From the NCBI GenBank assembly GCA_902775105.1, contig CACYLC010000007.1:1-43525 (forward strand): a stretch of DNA of 43,525 bases, read 5' to 3'. The notes under the pieces were generated by a model. The model was not told the origin of the DNA, did no database searches, and worked only from the letters and a program-made list of their open reading frames with translations. The translations under genes were made by a program, and so were the position numbers. This DNA is from Oscillospiraceae bacterium (GTDB lineage: Bacteria > Bacillota > Clostridia > Oscillospirales > Oscillospiraceae). Numbering within the stretch: the stretch's first letter is position 1; each line of letters opens with the position of its first letter. Below are positions 24,987 to 33,032 of the stretch, in pieces.

Positions 24987-25898
24987 ATGAAAAAGAAGTA
25001 TATTGCGCTGGTGGCAGCATTGGCTCTGCTGGTAAGCCTGCTGGCAGGCTGCGGCGGAAGCGAGGCTCCTGTCCAGAGCGAAGCAGAAGCGACCGAGAGC
25101 GCCCCTGCGGAAGTGACCGAGACGGAAGAGCCGGCCGGTGAAGCGGTTGCTGCCGACGTGCAGGCGGTCATTGACCGGGGTGTGCTGAGAGTCGGCGTCA
25201 AGAATGCAGTCATCGGCTTCGGCTATGAGGATCCTCTGACGGGTGAGTATTCCGGTCTGGAGATCGAGCTGGCCAAGGCTCTGGCTGAGAAGCTGGGTGT
25301 TGACGTGGAATTTACCGCCGTTACCGCCGCCACCAGAACGGAGCTTCTGGACTCCGGCGACATTGACTGCGTACTGGCAACCTTTACCATCACCGACGAG
25401 CGTCGGGAGAGCTGGGACTTCACCACCCCTTACTATACCGACTACGTCAGCGTACTGGTTGAGGATGCCTCCGGCATCACCGACCTGAGCGGTCTGGTAG
25501 GTGCCACCGTGGGCGTCTCCTCCGGCTCCACTTCCGCCAAGAGTCTGGTCAAGGCCATGATCGAGGCCGGTCTCATCGGCGGCGATGGCTTCGACGAGGA
25601 GAGCTTCGATCCCGCCACCTGGACCGACGGCGTCAGCTTCCGTCAGTACGATGACTATCCCACCATCTCCACCGCCCTCAGCGCCGGCGAGGTCGATGCG
25701 TTCTGCGTGGATAAGTCCATTCTGGCTATCTACAGAACAGAGGGACGTTCCTACATCGACGCGGAGTTTGCGCCTCAGGAATACGGCATTGCAACCGCAA
25801 AGGATTCCGGCATGTCCGCTGTTGCGGAGGAGTTGGTTACAGACCTGCTGGCTGACGGTACCATTGATTCCCTGATTGCGGAGAACGGTCTGGATTAA
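24987..25898 (+). CDS. Amino-acid-binding lipoprotein (SBP_bac_3 family)
   Basis: A 303-residue extracellular binding protein with a signal peptide and lipobox LLAGCG (Cys 22), then a Glu/Ala/Thr-rich linker to about residue 52. The family-3 domain begins VIDRGVLRVGVKNAVIGFG and includes LATFTITDERRESWDFT and the second lobe. It sits 87 bases after the ATPase gene with GGAGGAG before the ATG, and a stable hairpin follows its stop. The family covers glutamate, glutamine, His, Arg and related ligands. The specific ligand is unknown. Confidence 0.92.
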   Translation: MKKKYIALVAALALLVSLLAGCGGSEAPVQSEAEATESAPAEVTETEEPAGEAVAADVQAVIDRGVLRVGVKNAVIGFGYEDPLTGEYSGLEIELAKALAEKLGVDVEFTAVTAATRTELLDSGDIDCVLATFTITDERRESWDFTTPYYTDYVSVLVEDASGITDLSGLVGATVGVSSGSTSAKSLVKAMIEAGLIGGDGFDEESFDPATWTDGVSFRQYDDYPTISTALSAGEVDAFCVDKSILAIYRTEGRSYIDAEFAPQEYGIATAKDSGMSAVAEELVTDLLADGTIDSLIAENGLD

Positions 25899-25919
25899 GA
25901 CAAATTCAACCAACCATTC

Positions 25920-25959
25920 TGATATGGCGGCGTAGAGCTACTCTGCGTCCGCCATATCA
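25920..25959 (+). other. Intercistronic hairpin after the binding-protein gene
   Basis: TGATATGGCGG (25920-25930) pairs perfectly with 25949-25959, with a further AGAG/CTCT stem near the loop. No T-tract follows, so it is more likely to protect the 3' end of the binding-protein mRNA or slow RNA polymerase than to terminate. Such hairpins help binding proteins outnumber permeases. Confidence 0.55.
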
Positions 25960-25991
25960 TACAAATGTGAGGGGAGACAGGAGGACGAAGC

Positions 25992-26729
25992 ATGTCCGGT
26001 ATTTTTTCAGGAAGAGCATGGGGCAAAATATGGATGTATCGCAGTACCTTTTTGCTTGGCTTGGTCAATACGCTGGAGACGGCGTTTATTTCGCTGATTA
26101 TTGCCCTGTCATTGGGCATCATCTTTGGCCTGATGGCAACCAGCGGCAGGAAATCCCTCAAGGCGATCAGCAGGGTTTACGTGGAAGTGATTCAGAATAC
26201 ACCCATTTTGCTGCAGCTCTGCTTTTTGTACTATGCGCTGGCCTTTTCCGGCCACAGCCCCGGCATCCTCGTGACCGGATTTATCGCCCTGGGCGTCTAT
26301 ACCGGCGCATATATGTCTGAGGTCATCCGTGCCGGCATCGAATCCATTCCCAAAGGACAGTTTGAAGCGGCGGAGGCTCAGGGCTTCGGTTACTTCGGGA
26401 GAATGTACTACATTATCCTGCCTCAGAGCATTAAGGTCATTCTGCCGCCCATGGTGAATACCATTGTTAACATGATCAAAAACACCTCCTGTCTCTATAT
26501 CGTGGGCGGAGCGGATCTGCTGAGCCTGACCTATAGTTTTGTCACGGGTGAGAATACCGGCGGTTCCTACGCCCCGGCGTACATCCTCTGCGGGGCACTG
26601 TTCTTTATCATGTGCTTCCCGCTCTCCACACTGGCATCCGTCTGGGAGACCTCGCTGAAAAAGCGGGACAGACGCACAACAGTCACCAACACAGAAAAAA
26701 ACCCGGAAGCAGGGAAGGAGGCGGTCTAA
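25992..26729 (+). CDS. Amino-acid ABC transporter permease, first
   Basis: A 245-residue membrane protein of the HisM/HisQ family with about five hydrophobic helices. It has VEVIQNTPILLQLCFLYYAL and the coupling segment GQFEAAEAQGFGYFGRM near residue 120, followed by YYIILPQSIKVILPPMVN. The ATG follows AGGAGG. It is directly followed by the second permease, whose GTG is next to its stop. Together they form the heterodimeric channel for the importer. Confidence 0.93.
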   Translation: MSGIFSGRAWGKIWMYRSTFLLGLVNTLETAFISLIIALSLGIIFGLMATSGRKSLKAISRVYVEVIQNTPILLQLCFLYYALAFSGHSPGILVTGFIALGVYTGAYMSEVIRAGIESIPKGQFEAAEAQGFGYFGRMYYIILPQSIKVILPPMVNTIVNMIKNTSCLYIVGGADLLSLTYSFVTGENTGGSYAPAYILCGALFFIMCFPLSTLASVWETSLKKRDRRTTVTNTEKNPEAGKEAV

Positions 26730-27500
26730 GTGCAAACGCTGACAAACAGTCTTTCCATGCTGGGAAATCCGGCAATCATCACATTCATTTTGCAGGGCGT
26801 GGCCTTTACTCTGATTATTTCCGTGGTAGCTGTGCTGATCAGTATTCTCTTTGGCGCCGTGCTGGCGCTCTGCCGTAACTACTGTACCAGCCGAAAGACG
26901 AAAATTCTGAAATGGATCGCAACAGTCTACATTGAGCTGTTTCGAAATACGCCGCTGCTGTTCTGGATCTTTATCTGTCTGGTCTTTTGCCCCTGCCCGG
27001 GGTTCGTGGACAGACCTATGTTTGGACTCTCCTCAGTAAATAATAAGCTGCTGTTCAAGGCTGCTGTGGCACTGATTCTATATACCTCCGGCGTCATTGC
27101 GGAAATTGTGAGAGGTGGACTGAACTCCGTATCCCACGGGCAGATCGAGGCCGGACAGTCTCAGGGTTTTCACGTGGTGCAGACCATGTGGTACATTGTG
27201 CTGCCTCAGGCATTTCAGGCCATTATTCCCACGCTGCTCAGCCAGGTCATTACCACGATCAAAGACAGCTCCTTCCTGGCAAACGTGGCGGTTATCGAGT
27301 TGATGGCGAGAACGAAGCAGATCCTGTCAGCGGCAAACCGCTATAACGGCACAAACGCCATCAACGTGTCCGACGTCTTTGTGCTGTTTGGCACTGCGGC
27401 ATTGATCTATTTTGTGATCAACTTTGCCCTTTCCCTGACCGTGCGGGGGATGCAGAAAAAGCGGAGCCGTCATGCAGTGGTGAGAAATGCGGAGGCGTAA
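26730..27500 (+). CDS. Amino-acid ABC transporter permease, second
   Basis: A 256-residue permease related to the first. It begins with GTG immediately after the previous stop, with AGGAGG inside that gene's end. It has YIELFRNTPLLFWIFI, the coupling segment GQIEAGQSQGFHVVQTM and YIVLPQAFQAIIPTLLSQ. It has about five hydrophobic segments and normal length. The next gene begins one base after its stop. Confidence 0.93.
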   Translation: MQTLTNSLSMLGNPAIITFILQGVAFTLIISVVAVLISILFGAVLALCRNYCTSRKTKILKWIATVYIELFRNTPLLFWIFICLVFCPCPGFVDRPMFGLSSVNNKLLFKAAVALILYTSGVIAEIVRGGLNSVSHGQIEAGQSQGFHVVQTMWYIVLPQAFQAIIPTLLSQVITTIKDSSFLANVAVIELMARTKQILSAANRYNGTNAINVSDVFVLFGTAALIYFVINFALSLTVRGMQKKRSRHAVVRNAEA

Positions 27501-27501
27501 T

Positions 27502-28101
27502 ATGGAAAAGTATGTCATTACCATCTCAAGACAGTTCGGCTCTCTTGGCAGGACGATCGCACAGAATATGTCCCTGGAGCTGGGCATTGAGTTCTACGAC
27601 CGTGACATCGTGGAGGCCACTGCCAAGCGGATGGGACTGCCTACCTCCGAGATCAGTCAGGAGGAGGAGCGTGCCGGCGGTTTTTTCGCCGAGCGAAAAT
27701 ATCCCCTTGGTATGGGACTGACCAGCATGCAGCAGGAGATCTTTCAGATCCAGTCCAACATTATCCGGGATCTGGCGGCAAAGGAATCCTGCATCATTGT
27801 AGGACGCTGCGCTGACAGCATCCTGCGGGATATGGATCGAGTCCTGAATGTCTATATTTACGCTCCGTTGGAAAAGCGGATCCGTAACTGTACGTCCATT
27901 TTGGGCATGGACGAGAAAGAAGCCCGGCGGATGCTGCGGGACGTGGATCGGGCCAGAGAAATCTACCGGCTGAAATACTGCCAGGGGGTCAGGGAAGTCT
28001 TTGACCAAAGGGATCTGATGATCGACTCCAGCCGCTTCGGTGCAGAGGTGACGGCACAGCTGCTTTGCGGCGTGGCAAGAGAACTGTTTTGTCAGGGATG
28101 A
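27502..28101 (+). CDS. Cytidylate-kinase-like protein (PF13189 type)
   Basis: A 199-residue P-loop-kinase-like protein from ATG 27502; a preceding in-frame ATG at 27487 adds only MRRRN. It starts EKYVITISRQFGSLGRTIAQ, where FGSLGR replaces the usual FGSGGR loop. ELGIEFYDRDIVEATAKRMG, SCIIVGRCADSILRD and RDVDRAREIYRLKYC also match the family. True cytidylate kinases are cytosolic CMP kinases; many members of this group have no known substrate. Its place between the permeases and the ATP-grasp gene suggests a function in this system, not in nucleotide supply. Confidence 0.8.
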   Translation: MEKYVITISRQFGSLGRTIAQNMSLELGIEFYDRDIVEATAKRMGLPTSEISQEEERAGGFFAERKYPLGMGLTSMQQEIFQIQSNIIRDLAAKESCIIVGRCADSILRDMDRVLNVYIYAPLEKRIRNCTSILGMDEKEARRMLRDVDRAREIYRLKYCQGVREVFDQRDLMIDSSRFGAEVTAQLLCGVARELFCQG

Positions 28102-28125
28102 TACGCCTGTGAGGGGAAGAGAAGA

Positions 28126-29445
28126 ATGGAACTGAAAGAACTGAGCAAATATTCGGATGCGGTCAATGAGCTGTTGGCTCGTTACGGCGTTAAATTCGGC
28201 ATTTATAAGAATCATACCTTTAAAGAGCAGCTGTTTCCCTTTGACATGATCCCGAGAGTCATCGAGCAGGAGGAGTTTGCCTCTCTGGAACGGGGACTAA
28301 AGCAACGGGTCATGGCGCTCAACCTCTTTATCCGGGATATCTACCATGAGAAAAAGATCATCCGAGACGGGGTGGTGCCGGAGGAATTCGTCTATGCCGG
28401 CAGCGGCTATCTTCCCCAATGCGAGTCGGTTTTGCCGCCCCAGGGGATCTACTCCCACATCTCCGGTATCGACCTGGTGCAGAGCAAGGACGGGACATGG
28501 TATATTTTGGAGGATAACCTGCGCATTCCGTCCGGCGCCTCCTATCCGATGATCGCACGGGATCTTTGTCGAAAATGCTCCCCTCAGACCTTTCAGAAAT
28601 ACCGCATTGACGATAACCGGAACTATGCCAGACTGCTGCGGCAGACCATGGATCACGTCAACACCGGCGGACATACCGTCATCCTGACGCCGGGACGATA
28701 CAATGCGGCCTATTTTGAGCATTCCTACCTGGCCGAGCAGACCGGAGCCCATCTTGTCACGGGCAGCGAGCTGATCGTGGAAAACGACTATCTGTATTTC
28801 ATCGACTATTCCGGTAAAAAGGAGCGTGTGGGCGCCGTTTACCGGAGGATCTCCGACGAATATCTGGACCCCATGAACTTCAACGAGGAGTCTGTTATCG
28901 GCATCCCTCACATCTATGATATTTACCGAAAGGGCAACGTGGCGCTCATTAACGCACCGGGCAATGGTGTGGCGGACGACAAGGGGATATATTACTTTGT
29001 GCCGAAGATGATTCAATATTATCTGGGTGAAGAGGCGATCCTCAAAAATGCCCCTACTTATCTGCCCTATTATGAGGACGACATGAAGTATGTGCTGGAG
29101 CATTTCGACGATCTGGTGCTTAAGGATGTGGCAGAGGCCGGAGGCTACGGCGTTGTATTTGGAAGCAAAATGACAAAGGAGGAGAAGGAACATTTCCTGA
29201 CTCTGCTGAAAGCGGAGCCTCGGAGATTCATCGCCCAGGAGGTCATTGATTTTCTGGACATTGATATCGTGGAGGGCAACAGCTTAGTACCCCGCAAGGC
29301 GGATCTCCGGGCCTTTGTGCTCATGGCGGAGGAACCCATGGTGTGGAAGAGCGGCCTGACCCGTTTTTCCAGAAATCCGGATTCCTTTATCGTCAATTCT
29401 TCTCAGGGAGGAGGTTTTAAAGATACATGGGTATTATCTCGGTAG
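28126..29445 (+). CDS. Circularly permuted ATP-grasp ligase (DUF407/CP_ATPgrasp type)
   Basis: A 439-residue member of the circularly permuted ATP-grasp family, predicted to make amide bonds through an acyl-phosphate. DLVQSKDGTWYILEDNLRIP and PSGASYPMIARD carry the acid and Asn residues that bind ATP-Mg. Later VLKDVAEAGGYGVVFGSKM has the Lys and Gly-rich loop of the nucleotide site, and RRFIAQEVIDFLDIDI is family-like. Family knowledge links these proteins with alpha-E and transglutaminase-like partners, which are the next two genes. It overlaps the alpha-E gene by 19 bases. The substrates are unknown. Confidence 0.85.
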   Translation: MELKELSKYSDAVNELLARYGVKFGIYKNHTFKEQLFPFDMIPRVIEQEEFASLERGLKQRVMALNLFIRDIYHEKKIIRDGVVPEEFVYAGSGYLPQCESVLPPQGIYSHISGIDLVQSKDGTWYILEDNLRIPSGASYPMIARDLCRKCSPQTFQKYRIDDNRNYARLLRQTMDHVNTGGHTVILTPGRYNAAYFEHSYLAEQTGAHLVTGSELIVENDYLYFIDYSGKKERVGAVYRRISDEYLDPMNFNEESVIGIPHIYDIYRKGNVALINAPGNGVADDKGIYYFVPKMIQYYLGEEAILKNAPTYLPYYEDDMKYVLEHFDDLVLKDVAEAGGYGVVFGSKMTKEEKEHFLTLLKAEPRRFIAQEVIDFLDIDIVEGNSLVPRKADLRAFVLMAEEPMVWKSGLTRFSRNPDSFIVNSSQGGGFKDTWVLSR

Positions 29446-30095
29446 AACATACAGGCCAGCTCTATTGGCTGGGCAGATACAGCGAGCGGGTCTATACTAC
29501 ATTAAAGCTTTTTGCGGACAGATTTGACTCCATGCTCGATCTTGATTCGGACGAGTATGAGGAGTTCTGCGTCCGTCAGGAGATCCCGAATATCTACACC
29601 TCAAAAGAGGATTTTGCCAGCCGCTATTGCTTTGACGAGGCCGACCCCAACTCCATCTATTCCAACCTGATCCGTGCCTACGACAATGCAATCGTCCTGC
29701 GGGAGAAGATCGGCAGCATGGCATTATCCTACATCCAGCTCGCCGTCTACGCCATGAACAAGGCAAAGGAGTCCCCGGCGCCGCTTTTGGAGCTTCAGCA
29801 TGTCCGGGACAATATTGTGGCCTTCTGGGGCATTGTAGACGACAGCGTGGATGATGAGCACGTGCGGAGTCTCATCAAATTTGGAAAACGGGTGGAGCGG
29901 ATCGATCTCTATGCCCGTATGCGCATGAATCAACATGAGTTGAAGCGCGAGGTCGCAAGACTGAACTTCCGCATCGAGCGGACAGGCCTTTCCTATAGCA
30001 GAAAGAAGCTGGCACATATCAACTATCTGGTGGAGGACGCGCCGCTCAGCTATAAGGAACTGGTGGAGGAAATTGAGTCTCTGCAGGAATGCTGA
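29427..30095 (+). CDS. Alpha-E domain protein (DUF403)
   Basis: A 222-residue, mostly alpha-helical protein of the alpha-E (DUF403, PF04168) family. It begins GIISVEHTGQLYWLGRYSER, the typical N-terminal signature, and contains YDNAIVLREKIGSMALSY and FWGIVDDSVDDEHVRSL, the latter carrying conserved acidic residues. Members usually occur next to circularly permuted ATP-grasp proteins and may assist catalysis or carry the peptide. No enzymatic activity has been settled. It begins inside the end of the ATP-grasp gene. Confidence 0.85.
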   Translation: MGIISVEHTGQLYWLGRYSERVYTTLKLFADRFDSMLDLDSDEYEEFCVRQEIPNIYTSKEDFASRYCFDEADPNSIYSNLIRAYDNAIVLREKIGSMALSYIQLAVYAMNKAKESPAPLLELQHVRDNIVAFWGIVDDSVDDEHVRSLIKFGKRVERIDLYARMRMNQHELKREVARLNFRIERTGLSYSRKKLAHINYLVEDAPLSYKELVEEIESLQEC

Positions 30096-30104
30096 GAGAC
30101 GAAA

Positions 30105-30917
30105 ATGGATGGAATTGTTGTGAAGAGACTGCGCTTTCACTATCATATGAGCCTGACGTTTGACACGCCGATTCAGGAGCACCATTTTACCTTGAAATGC
30201 CTGCCCAAAAGCGACGACCGACAGAAGGTTGAGTCACTGGAATATGACGTATATCCAAACTACTTTGTCAGCAGGACGTCAGATTCCTTTGGGAATGACT
30301 GCATCTACGGCTACTGCAAGGAGCAGCACCGACGGTTCCTCATCGACGTGAAGGGAATCGTCAAAGCGGGGCTTGCTCCTGCAGTATCTGTCGATGATGA
30401 CTGTCAGGCGCATATCTATCAATATCAGACCAGGCATACCAAACCGGGAGCGGCGCTGAGGGAATACCATGCGGCGCTCTTGCCGTCGTCCGGCACGGGA
30501 AATCGGCCGCGGGCGGAATACTTGATGCACCGGCTGCATCGGGATCTCGCCTATGAACAGGGGGCGACCACCGTTGCCACCACAGCTGAGGAGGCCATGG
30601 CACTCAGAAAAGGGGTCTGTCAGGACTATGCCCACATCCTGCTCTCCCTGTGCAGACTGGAGCAGATTCCCTGCCGGTATGTGGTGGGCATGATGTTGGG
30701 GGAAGGCATGTCTCACGCGTGGGTGGAGGTCTTTGACCACAACGGGTGGACAGCGCTTGACCCAACCAACGATCTGATCGTGGATGACGGATATATCAAA
30801 ATATCTTGCGGCAGAGATTATCGGGACTGTATGCTCAATCAGGGCGTCTTTACCGGAAGCTGCGGTAGGACGGCGCAGCAACAGGAAATCAGCGTATCAG
30901 TGGAGGAATTGACATGA
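30105..30917 (+). CDS. Transglutaminase-like cysteine protease with N-terminal beta domain
   Basis: A 270-residue protein with an N-terminal region like the bacterial transglutaminase-like N domain, followed by a transglutaminase core. The catalytic triad is visible: Cys172 in RKGVCQDYAHILLSL, His204 in GMSHAWVEVFD and Asp219 in WTALDPTNDLIV. Such proteins usually act as peptidases, or reverse amide ligases, on ATP-grasp products. The alpha-E and ATP-grasp genes lie directly upstream. The stop overlaps the next ATG. No signal peptide is seen, so it should be cytosolic. Confidence 0.88.
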   Translation: MDGIVVKRLRFHYHMSLTFDTPIQEHHFTLKCLPKSDDRQKVESLEYDVYPNYFVSRTSDSFGNDCIYGYCKEQHRRFLIDVKGIVKAGLAPAVSVDDDCQAHIYQYQTRHTKPGAALREYHAALLPSSGTGNRPRAEYLMHRLHRDLAYEQGATTVATTAEEAMALRKGVCQDYAHILLSLCRLEQIPCRYVVGMMLGEGMSHAWVEVFDHNGWTALDPTNDLIVDDGYIKISCGRDYRDCMLNQGVFTGSCGRTAQQQEISVSVEELT

Positions 30918-31915
30918 TAGATGAGATCATCGAGGTGGCAGGAGCGGAGCTGCCGGTGGACGAAAGACTGGTGATCCGCAAGCGGCGCTTGGCGTCTGAA
31001 CGTGCCGGAGCGGGCGCAAAGCGCATTTGTGTCGTGACCGGTATCCATGGCGATGAGCTGGAAGGGCAGTATGTTTGCCACGAGGTGGCAAGACGGATTC
31101 GGGAGAACCCGTCAGCACTGAAAGGCATTGTGGATATTTACCCCGCCATGAACCCTATCGGCATCGACTCCATCACCCGTGGCATCCCTGCCTTTGATCT
31201 GGACATGAACCGCATCTTTCCCGGAAACCGGGAGGGCGATATGAATGAGTATATGGCATCTGAGATCATTCGTGACTGTAAAGGGGCAGAGCTATGCGTG
31301 GATATCCATGCCAGCAATATCTTTCTGACTGAGGTGCCTCAGATCCGAATCAACCAACTGCATCAGGACGTGCTGGTGCCCTATGCCCGGCGGGCGAATG
31401 TAGATTTTATCTGGGTGCATGGCAGCAGTACGGTGCTGGAATCCACCTTTGCATACAGCCTGAACGATATTGGTGTCAAAACGCTCGTGGTGGAAATGGG
31501 CGTGGGCATGCGTGTTACAAGGGAATATGGAGAGCAGCTCACCGACGGGATTTTTTCTCTGATGAAAGCGGCAGGCATCTGGAGCGGCTCCGTGCCCGAG
31601 GTGCGGGAGCCGGTGATCTCCTACGATCAGAGAGGGGAGGACGTCCATTACCTTAATGCTCCGGTATCCGGTATTTATGTGAAAGAAAAGGCGCACGGAA
31701 GTCTGGTGAGAGAGGGAGATTACATCGGCAGCATCCTTGATCCGCTGCGGGGAAAGGATGCCGTGAAAATTACGGCGCCCGCAGACGGATGGCTGTTCAC
31801 CACACGGGAGTACCCAGTGGTGGACGCAGGATCACTGATGGGACGGATTTTGAAGCAGGAAGTTTACGACAGATGCAAGGAGAACGGGGAAAATGGAACG
31901 GAAAATACTATATAA
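30914..31915 (+). CDS. AstE/AspA-like zinc deacylase or carboxypeptidase (M14-type), active copy
   Basis: A 333-residue succinylglutamate-desuccinylase/aspartoacylase-type metal enzyme that would hydrolyse an N-acyl amino acid or a terminal amide. The zinc site is complete: His45 and Glu48 in VTGIHGDELEGQ and His132 in CVDIHASN. Arg100 in LDMNRIFPG is the usual substrate-binding Arg, and LVVEMGVGMRV carries the likely catalytic Glu. The C-terminal part (from about residue 240, ISGIYVKEKAHGSLVREGD) looks like a small beta-barrel. It overlaps both neighbours and precedes a paralogue. Confidence 0.85.
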   Translation: MIDEIIEVAGAELPVDERLVIRKRRLASERAGAGAKRICVVTGIHGDELEGQYVCHEVARRIRENPSALKGIVDIYPAMNPIGIDSITRGIPAFDLDMNRIFPGNREGDMNEYMASEIIRDCKGAELCVDIHASNIFLTEVPQIRINQLHQDVLVPYARRANVDFIWVHGSSTVLESTFAYSLNDIGVKTLVVEMGVGMRVTREYGEQLTDGIFSLMKAAGIWSGSVPEVREPVISYDQRGEDVHYLNAPVSGIYVKEKAHGSLVREGDYIGSILDPLRGKDAVKITAPADGWLFTTREYPVVDAGSLMGRILKQEVYDRCKENGENGTENTI

Positions 31916-32831
31916 AGTAGATGCACTTTACAGAGATGATTTCCGTGTCACCGGATTTCAGTTCGGACAGGGCGAGAAGAGCATCTGTATTATAGGCAGT
32001 ATGCGGGGCAATGAGTATCAGCAGATCTACGCCTGCTCCCAGCTGGTGCGGAAGTTGAAGGTTTTGGAGGAGAAGGGAAGGATCACAAAGGGAAAGAGCA
32101 TCCTCGTCATCCCGTGCGCCAATCCATATTCCGTCAATACAAAAAAGCGCTTCTGGACCATTGACAATACAGACATCAACCGGATGTTTCCCGGCTATGA
32201 TCTGGGTGAGACGACCCAGCGGATCGCAGGCGGCATCTTTGAACAGATCAAGGATTACCGTTTTGGCGTGCAGTTTGCGTCTTTCTATATGCCGGGAAAT
32301 TTCGTGCCTCAGGTGCGAATGATGAAAACGGGACTGGAAAACGTGGAACTGGCCCGGCAATTTGGCCTTCCATACGTAGTGCTGCACCACCCGAGACCCT
32401 TTGATACGACTACGCTGAACTACAACTGGCAGATCTGGGAAACAGACGCCTTTTCCATCTACACCACCAGCACCGGAGAGATTGAGCGGGGAAGCGCCGC
32501 CCAGGCAGTGGACGCTGTATTGCACTTTCTGTCAAAACAGGAGATCATCCGGTATCGGGGACATGAAGGGTATCAATCCCGAGTCGTAGAGACAAGGGAC
32601 TTTGTCAACATTCGGACGGAACGTGCAGGTTTTTTTGAAAGCAGAGTGAAGGCAGGGGAGAGGGTGCTGGCGGGAACAGTGCTTGCCGCCGTCACGGATC
32701 CTTATACCGGAGAGATCAGGCAGATCATCACGGCGCCTATCGACGGAACGGTGGCGTTTGTACACAATGAGACCCTTGCCTATCAAAATACTGCGGTATT
32801 CAAGCTGATTGCAGAAGAAGACGTACTGTAA
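31893..32831 (+). CDS. AstE/AspA-like paralogue lacking zinc ligands
   Basis: A 312-residue protein related to the preceding gene. It keeps the fold markers TDINRMFPGYD and the C-terminal barrel (VKAGERVLAGTVLAAVTDP). The metal site is lost. The motif of the first copy, HGDE, reads RGNE here (Arg38, Glu41). The second His position, in the segment FGVQFASFYMPG, aligns with Ala129. The likely catalytic Glu is also not apparent. It overlaps the active copy by 23 bases and is uninterrupted, so it may be a regulatory or binding partner, not a dead gene. Confidence 0.8.
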   Translation: MERKILYKVDALYRDDFRVTGFQFGQGEKSICIIGSMRGNEYQQIYACSQLVRKLKVLEEKGRITKGKSILVIPCANPYSVNTKKRFWTIDNTDINRMFPGYDLGETTQRIAGGIFEQIKDYRFGVQFASFYMPGNFVPQVRMMKTGLENVELARQFGLPYVVLHHPRPFDTTTLNYNWQIWETDAFSIYTTSTGEIERGSAAQAVDAVLHFLSKQEIIRYRGHEGYQSRVVETRDFVNIRTERAGFFESRVKAGERVLAGTVLAAVTDPYTGEIRQIITAPIDGTVAFVHNETLAYQNTAVFKLIAEEDVL

Positions 32832-32845
32832 AGAACGCATGAATT

Positions 32846-32887
32846 AAGACCATCGGTTAAACGGAACCGGTGGTCTTGTTTTATTTT
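32846..32887 (+). terminator. Terminator of the amino-acid transporter/ATP-grasp operon
   Basis: AAGACCATCGGTT (32846-32858) pairs with AACCGGTGGTCTT (32865-32877), thirteen pairs with one G-T, followed by GTTTTATTTT. It lies 14 bases after the last gene, so the system ends here. Confidence 0.85.
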
Positions 32888-32961
32888 CACCCGATATCGG
32901 AATGCGTTTTCCTACCGTTTGCAGAATAATCAAATTTTGAAAAATAGTTTTCCAAGACTTA

Positions 32962-32990
32962 TGTACATATAAGAAAAATTGTGTTACAAT
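32962..32990 (+). promoter_or_regulatory. Probable promoter of the GH32 gene
   Basis: TGTACA (32962-32967) and TACAAT (32985-32990) are 17 bases apart, 42 bases before the GH32 ATG. A near-palindrome TTGAAAA-N4-TTTTCCAA (32937-32955) sits just upstream of the -35 and could be a LacI-type operator, with one base out of symmetry. GGAGG precedes the ATG. Confidence 0.4.
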
Positions 32991-33032
32991 GCAAAAAAAC
33001 AGCCATGACTGAACGACAAGGAGGACGATCAA

